NCBI GenBank assembly: GCA_002725175.2
Contig: PBQX02000007.1
Span: 1 to 9,884 of the forward strand
Source: CACKLF01 sp002725175
Lineage (GTDB): Bacteria > Pseudomonadota > Alphaproteobacteria > Rhodobacterales > Rhodobacteraceae
DNA length: 9,884 nucleotides
Direction of reading: 5' to 3'
A program made the position numbers and the translations under genes. Under the pieces are notes generated by a model. The model worked only from the letters and a program-made list of their open reading frames with translations, searched no databases and was not told the origin of the DNA. Shown in pieces: positions 6,215-9,884 of this stretch (the stretch's first letter is position 1; each line of letters begins with the position of its first letter).

Positions 6215-6229
6215 AACTATTTGATAGTT
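6215..6229 (+). other. Small AT hairpin before aglF
   Basis: AACTAT-TTG-ATAGTT forms a 6-bp stem with a 3-nt loop, followed by TTAAAATT. It lies between the main stem-loop and the weak aglF ribosome site (GGA at 6243-6245). It could modulate read-through or translation, but such AT-rich short stems occur often by chance. Confidence 0.2.
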
Positions 6230-6251
6230 TTAAAATTAAACCGGATTTTCT

Positions 6252-7502
6252 ATGCGCTCGTTAACGCCAATCATTGCAAGTAACGGTCTAGCTATTTTAG
6301 TGACAGTTGTTTGCCTGTTGCCAATTATATCTATATTTGCCTTGATCGCAACGTCGCCATTAGATGACTTTTCAGCATATTTCGGACTGTGGTTGCATGA
6401 AGTATATTCTTGGTCCCTGCCGGAGTTTGACACTCAGGAACGCTTTGAGAAAATTGGGTTTGCAATTCGCGTTATTTTCATATCGGTTGGTATTTCCTTT
6501 CTTTATTATTGGATTACAAATTGGATGAATATGGGTTTTGCCAAATATCGTGAGCGAGATTCTATAGGCCGGCAGTCAACTATTGTTGAAGCTATACAGC
6601 CTTGGATTTTTGTTGGACCGGCTCTAGTTTTATTGTCACTTTTTCTACTAATTCCTGCATTTACCACTTTAAACTTATCATTTCGAGAGGCCGATGGCAC
6701 CTTAACTTCAGCAAATTATGCTTTTCTGTGGGATCCAGCAGCATTAGGATATGGACAAATTCGCCTCGCATTTAGAAATAGTCTGATGTGGCTCATTTGT
6801 GTGCCTTCTATCTGTATTGTTTTTGGAATGTTAATTGCTGTTTTGGCAGATTCCGTTCGTTGGGGTGTGATTGCTAAAACCTTTATTTTTGTGCCCCTTG
6901 CAATATCATTTGTTGGAGCTGCAGTGATATGGAGAAATATGTATTCCGGTGGTGGTATAGAGCCCCAAGANACAATAAATGGCCTAACCCCTTCNTATCA
7001 AATTGGNCTATTAAAGGCTCTNCTTGGGCATACAGCAGAGTATAATGAACCTCTTTTTAACTTAAAGTTTTGGGGTAATTTCTATTTAATGTCTATAATG
7101 GTATGGGTGCAAACTGGCTTCGCTATGGTGATTTTTTCGGCAGCGTTGCGTGGCGTGTCTAAGGATACCATCGAAGCAGCTATTATTGATGGAGCAAGCC
7201 CGTTTCAACTCTTTTTTAGAGTAAGGCTTCCACAGATTTACTCTACGGTTGTAGTTGTTTGGACATATTTCGTTATTCAAACATTAAAAGTATTTGATAT
7301 CCCGTATGCTCTATCTGCGAACGATGACGATAANTTATTGCTTGCTACGATGATGGAAGCTGCACTAAATACGTGGTCAATTGGCGGTGATAAAGTTGAT
7401 AATCTTTTTGCGTCGATNGCTATTTTATTAATGTTGACTGTAACTCCTGTTATGATCTTCAATGGGTGGCGTATGCGCCGCGAACAAAAACTTATTGATT
7501 GA
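6252..7502 (+). CDS. aglF: Alpha-glucoside ABC transporter inner-membrane permease AglF
   Basis: This 416-residue MalF-type permease forms one half of the alpha-glucoside translocation channel. The AglF core is recognised by QPWIFVGPALVLL at 116-128, ISFVGAAVIWRNMY at 218-231, MVWVQTGFAMVIFSAALRG at 283-301 and the EAA loop at 308-329 (EAAIIDGASPFQLFF) that docks the ATPase. I predict eight membrane segments: roughly 11-33, 70-90, 117-137, 176-198, 208-226, 277-297, 331-347 and 387-404. The first, with its 35-residue linker, is extra compared with AglF proteins I know, which begin near the second helix. Six bases are N (6971, 6995, 7007, 7022, 7334, 7418), all in third codon positions, so the frame is not in doubt. 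The ribosome site is weak (GGA, 6 nt away), and translation may be limited relative to aglE. Confidence 0.9.
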   Translation: MRSLTPIIASNGLAILVTVVCLLPIISIFALIATSPLDDFSAYFGLWLHEVYSWSLPEFDTQERFEKIGFAIRVIFISVGISFLYYWITNWMNMGFAKYRERDSIGRQSTIVEAIQPWIFVGPALVLLSLFLLIPAFTTLNLSFREADGTLTSANYAFLWDPAALGYGQIRLAFRNSLMWLICVPSICIVFGMLIAVLADSVRWGVIAKTFIFVPLAISFVGAAVIWRNMYSGGGIEPQXTINGLTPXYQIXLLKAXLGHTAEYNEPLFNLKFWGNFYLMSIMVWVQTGFAMVIFSAALRGVSKDTIEAAIIDGASPFQLFFRVRLPQIYSTVVVVWTYFVIQTLKVFDIPYALSANDDDXLLLATMMEAALNTWSIGGDKVDNLFASXAILLMLTVTPVMIFNGWRMRREQKLID

Positions 7503-7515
7503 AAGGTAAGAGCTG

Positions 7516-8742
7516 ATGATTGGTCGAACATTGAGTCATACTGTTTTAGCACTAATTGTTTTCATCTGGGTTGTTCCTTTTGTGGCTCTCGTAACAACTT
7601 CCCTTCGTTCTGAAACTGCTTCAAAGACATCAGGGTTTTGGACAGCTTTTACCCCTACAGAGCTTGGACATCGATTCAGCACAAATGACAAGGGTGGGGA
7701 AGTAAAAGTTCTTGAATTAAAAGGTAATATTTTTGATCGTTTAAATAAAGACGACAACGGTTTTCGTATTTCTGGAGAGGTCAAGTCTATTTTGTTTAAG
7801 GGCAGAGTGCCTGACCCTGAAAATCCTGATAAGACCAAGCTAATCAAGAAGCTTGTACCTCCTGGCGAAATTATGATTGTAAGGAAGGCCAAATTTGTTT
7901 TTCAGGCCAATGGTGATTTTGTCTGGACATTTCCAGAAGAAACCATACCTAAGCCGAAAAAATTAGATGCAATAATTAATCAAGATCCGGTCTTTGGAGC
8001 TAGTGCTTATGCTGAAGTTCTTTTAGAAGATAAGCAAGTACCAAATGCACTTATATCTTCCTTTATTGTTACTATTCCCGCTACCATTATTCCAATAACG
8101 ATAGCAGCTTTTGCAGCTTATGCCTTTTCTTGGATGCAATTCCCAGGCCGTGATTGGATATTCATTGTAGTTGTTTGTCTCATGGTAGTTCCAACACAAC
8201 TTGCTTTTCTTCCAATACTAAAAGGGTTTAGCGGAGTAGCGTCGTGGGCGACTGCTTTGAATGAATTGCTAACAGATTGTGAAGCTACAAGTAGTTGCCA
8301 AGTTCCGTCCAAATCATTTGCAACGCTNTGGGTCACTCACACTGCTTTTGGGTTGCCACTTGCAATCTATTTGTTACGTAATTACATCGTAGGGCTTCCT
8401 AGAGAGTTACTACAGAGTGCTCGTATAGATGGCGCAAATCATCTGCAAATATTTACTAGAATNATAGTGCCTTTATCTGTTCCAGCACTGGCTTCATACA
8501 GTATTTTTCAGTTTTTATGGGTTTGGAATGATCTGCTTGTGGCACTTTATATTGGNCCATTCGATAATACAGATTTGGTATTCCCGATACGCCTCGAAAA
8601 ACAGTTAGGAACGTTTGGAGATCAATTTCACTTGCTCAATGCGTCAGCAGTTATTTCAATGATCGTTCCAGTAGTCGTATTTCTCTCGATGCAACGCTAT
8701 TTTATTAGAGGTCTTTTAGCAGGTTCTGTTAAGGGAGGCTAA
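7516..8742 (+). CDS. aglG: Alpha-glucoside ABC transporter inner-membrane permease AglG
   Basis: This 408-residue MalG-type permease pairs with AglF. The first helix spans about 7-28. A hydrophilic, probably periplasmic domain of about 140 residues (30-172) follows, a hallmark of AglG. Then come helices near 178-203, 213-236, 272-290, 319-345 and 375-394. The EAA loop lies at 297-320 (LLQSARIDGANHLQIF), preceded by LPLAIYLLRNYIVGLP, and the protein ends in RYFIRGLLAGSVKGG, which matches AglG proteins. The loop at 250-268 (LTDCEATSSCQVPSK) looks longer than usual and holds two cysteines that could form a disulfide. Three N bases (8328, 8463, 8556) are all in third codon positions. It starts 13 nt after aglF, with AAAGG about 9 nt upstream that overlaps the aglF stop, consistent with translational coupling. 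Confidence 0.92.
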   Translation: MIGRTLSHTVLALIVFIWVVPFVALVTTSLRSETASKTSGFWTAFTPTELGHRFSTNDKGGEVKVLELKGNIFDRLNKDDNGFRISGEVKSILFKGRVPDPENPDKTKLIKKLVPPGEIMIVRKAKFVFQANGDFVWTFPEETIPKPKKLDAIINQDPVFGASAYAEVLLEDKQVPNALISSFIVTIPATIIPITIAAFAAYAFSWMQFPGRDWIFIVVVCLMVVPTQLAFLPILKGFSGVASWATALNELLTDCEATSSCQVPSKSFATXWVTHTAFGLPLAIYLLRNYIVGLPRELLQSARIDGANHLQIFTRXIVPLSVPALASYSIFQFLWVWNDLLVALYIXPFDNTDLVFPIRLEKQLGTFGDQFHLLNASAVISMIVPVVVFLSMQRYFIRGLLAGSVKGG

Positions 8743-8745
8743 TGA

Positions 8746-9884
8746 ATGTCTGATTTGAAATGGTGGGAAACTGCAGTAATTTATCAAATATACCCAAGAT
8801 CTTTTCAAGACTCTAACGGAGACGGCATTGGTGACTTGCCGGGTATTAAATCCCGTTTGGAATATATTTCAAATCTTGGAGTGGATGCAATATGGATAAG
8901 TCCGTTTTATAAAAGTCCACAAAAGGATTTCGGCTATGATGTTTCGGACTACTTCGACGTTAATCCAGAATACGGTTCACTGGATGACTTTGATAACTTG
9001 CTGACCGCTGCTCATGATCTTGGGCTCAGAGTGATGATAGATATTGTGCCGGCACATTGCTCTGATCAACATGCTTGGTTTTTAGAGAGCCGCCAGTCAA
9101 AAGAAAATAGCAAAGCTGATTGGTTTCACTGGGTTGATCCTTTGCCTGATGGCAGTGCTCCAACCAATTGGCTATCTTTCTTTGGAGGCCGGGCTTGGAC
9201 ATGGGAGCCAAGGCGTCAGCAATATTACCTACATAATTTCTTACCCAGTCAACCTAATTTGAACTACGCAAATGATGATGTTAGGAACGCATTACTTGAT
9301 GTTGTTCGCTTTTGGTTTGATCGTGGAGTTGATGGATTTCGATTAGATGCAGTGCATACCATTAATGGGAATAGTCCTCCCTATAAAGACAATTTACCAA
9401 ATCCTGACTTTATACTTGGTTCTTTGCCACAAGATCAACAGCCATTTTTCCGACAGCTTCATGATAGTGCTCAACTTAATCAACCTGAAATACAGGAGTT
9501 TATTGAGGAATTGCGCCAAGTTGCCGATAGTTATGAAGGATCCAGGTTCCTAATGGGAGAGTTAGATGGCGATAATGATAATGCTGTGGAGATTAGTAAA
9601 ATTTTCACGGCTCCTGGTCGACTACATTCAACCTACAATTTTGATTTACTTGAGTGGGGTGGATTAGATGTTTCTGGGATAAAGAACGCTATTTCCAAGG
9701 CTATTGACGGGTTCAATGGTACAGGAAATGTTTCATTTGCATTTTCGAACCATGATGTTCCAAGAGTTGCCTCGAGACAAATAAAACCTTTGGGACTTAA
9801 TGAAAATCAGAGCGACGCTTTGCAGTTATTGCTATTGAAACTTGAAGTATCCCTAATTGGATCGACCTGTGTATACCAAGGTGA
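8746..9884 (+). CDS. aglA: GH13 alpha-glucosidase AglA, 5' part (truncated by the window edge)
   Basis: This open frame runs 379 codons to the edge without a stop; a full AglA is usually about 530-560 residues. It is an (alpha/beta)8-barrel glycoside hydrolase of the oligo-1,6-glucosidase/alpha-glucosidase group with no signal peptide, so it hydrolyses imported alpha-glucosides in the cytoplasm. Visible GH13 landmarks are the Ca-loop-like DSNGDGIGDL at 22-31, region I DIVPAHCSDQH at 99-109, region V QPNLNY at 169-174, region II GFRLDAVH with nucleophile D201, region III MGELDG with acid/base E272 and region IV FSNHDVPR with D337. Ala202 after the nucleophile, rather than the Val of isomaltases, favours alpha-1,4 or sucrose-type linkages. 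Region I has Ala103 where most GH13 enzymes have Asn. AGGGAGG at 8732-8738 lies 7 nt before the ATG, only 3 nt after the aglG stop. Confidence 0.92.
   Translation, partial: MSDLKWWETAVIYQIYPRSFQDSNGDGIGDLPGIKSRLEYISNLGVDAIWISPFYKSPQKDFGYDVSDYFDVNPEYGSLDDFDNLLTAAHDLGLRVMIDIVPAHCSDQHAWFLESRQSKENSKADWFHWVDPLPDGSAPTNWLSFFGGRAWTWEPRRQQYYLHNFLPSQPNLNYANDDVRNALLDVVRFWFDRGVDGFRLDAVHTINGNSPPYKDNLPNPDFILGSLPQDQQPFFRQLHDSAQLNQPEIQEFIEELRQVADSYEGSRFLMGELDGDNDNAVEISKIFTAPGRLHSTYNFDLLEWGGLDVSGIKNAISKAIDGFNGTGNVSFAFSNHDVPRVASRQIKPLGLNENQSDALQLLLLKLEVSLIGSTCVYQG

Noticed and set aside
7536..7892. Open frame of 118 codons on the minus strand
   Set aside because: It lies wholly inside aglG, whose plus-strand product has clear family motifs through this stretch, so this is an antisense shadow without recognisable features.
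8742..8753. ATG at 8742 overlapping the aglG stop as the aglA start
   Set aside because: That frame reads only three codons before TGA; the ATG at 8746 opens the GH13 frame and has the better-spaced ribosome site.

Overview
The window is protein-coding DNA from an AT-rich Gram-negative bacterium. The alpha-glucoside uptake genes match the aglEFGA order and protein signatures of alphaproteobacteria (Rhizobiales and Rhodobacterales). Together with the AT-rich base composition and a DmdA-like GcvT-family gene, this suggests a low-GC marine Rhodobacterales-type organism. The taxonomy is inference, since there is no rRNA or marker gene here. The sequence carries 27 N positions in two patches, 20 of them at third codon positions. 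They look like unresolved strain variation in a consensus from an environmental sample rather than random base-calling failure.

Region 1 (1-2419) holds a GcvT/DmdA-like folate-dependent methyltransferase gene (+ strand). It is followed tail-to-tail, 17 nt later, by a Gfo/Idh/MocA-family NAD(P)-dependent enzyme (- strand).

Region 2 (2420-4606) starts with a 101-nt divergent regulatory gap containing a perfect 16-bp palindrome. Downstream lie an SsuD-type FMNH2-dependent monooxygenase and, 1 nt later, an aldo/keto reductase of the YdhF/SmoB type. This pair fits oxidative desulfonation: the monooxygenase would convert a sulfonate to an aldehyde plus sulfite, and the reductase would convert the aldehyde to an alcohol. 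It has the logic of the sulfoquinovose monooxygenase (sulfo-SMO) pathway, in which sulfoquinovose becomes 6-oxo-glucose and then glucose. The divergent Gfo/Idh enzyme shares its fold with the NAD-dependent sulfoquinovosidases (GH188), so the three genes may form a sulfosugar module.

Region 3 (4607-9884) begins with a 213-nt intergenic region. It is followed by an alpha-glucoside ABC transporter operon: periplasmic binding protein (aglE), an intercistronic 14-bp stem-loop, two permeases (aglF, aglG), and the start of a GH13 alpha-glucosidase (aglA) that runs off the window. The ATPase (aglK) would be expected beyond the right edge. Taken together, the window looks like a carbohydrate-scavenging locus in which both halves would deliver glucose, one from alpha-glucosides and one, by inference, from sulfoquinovose.
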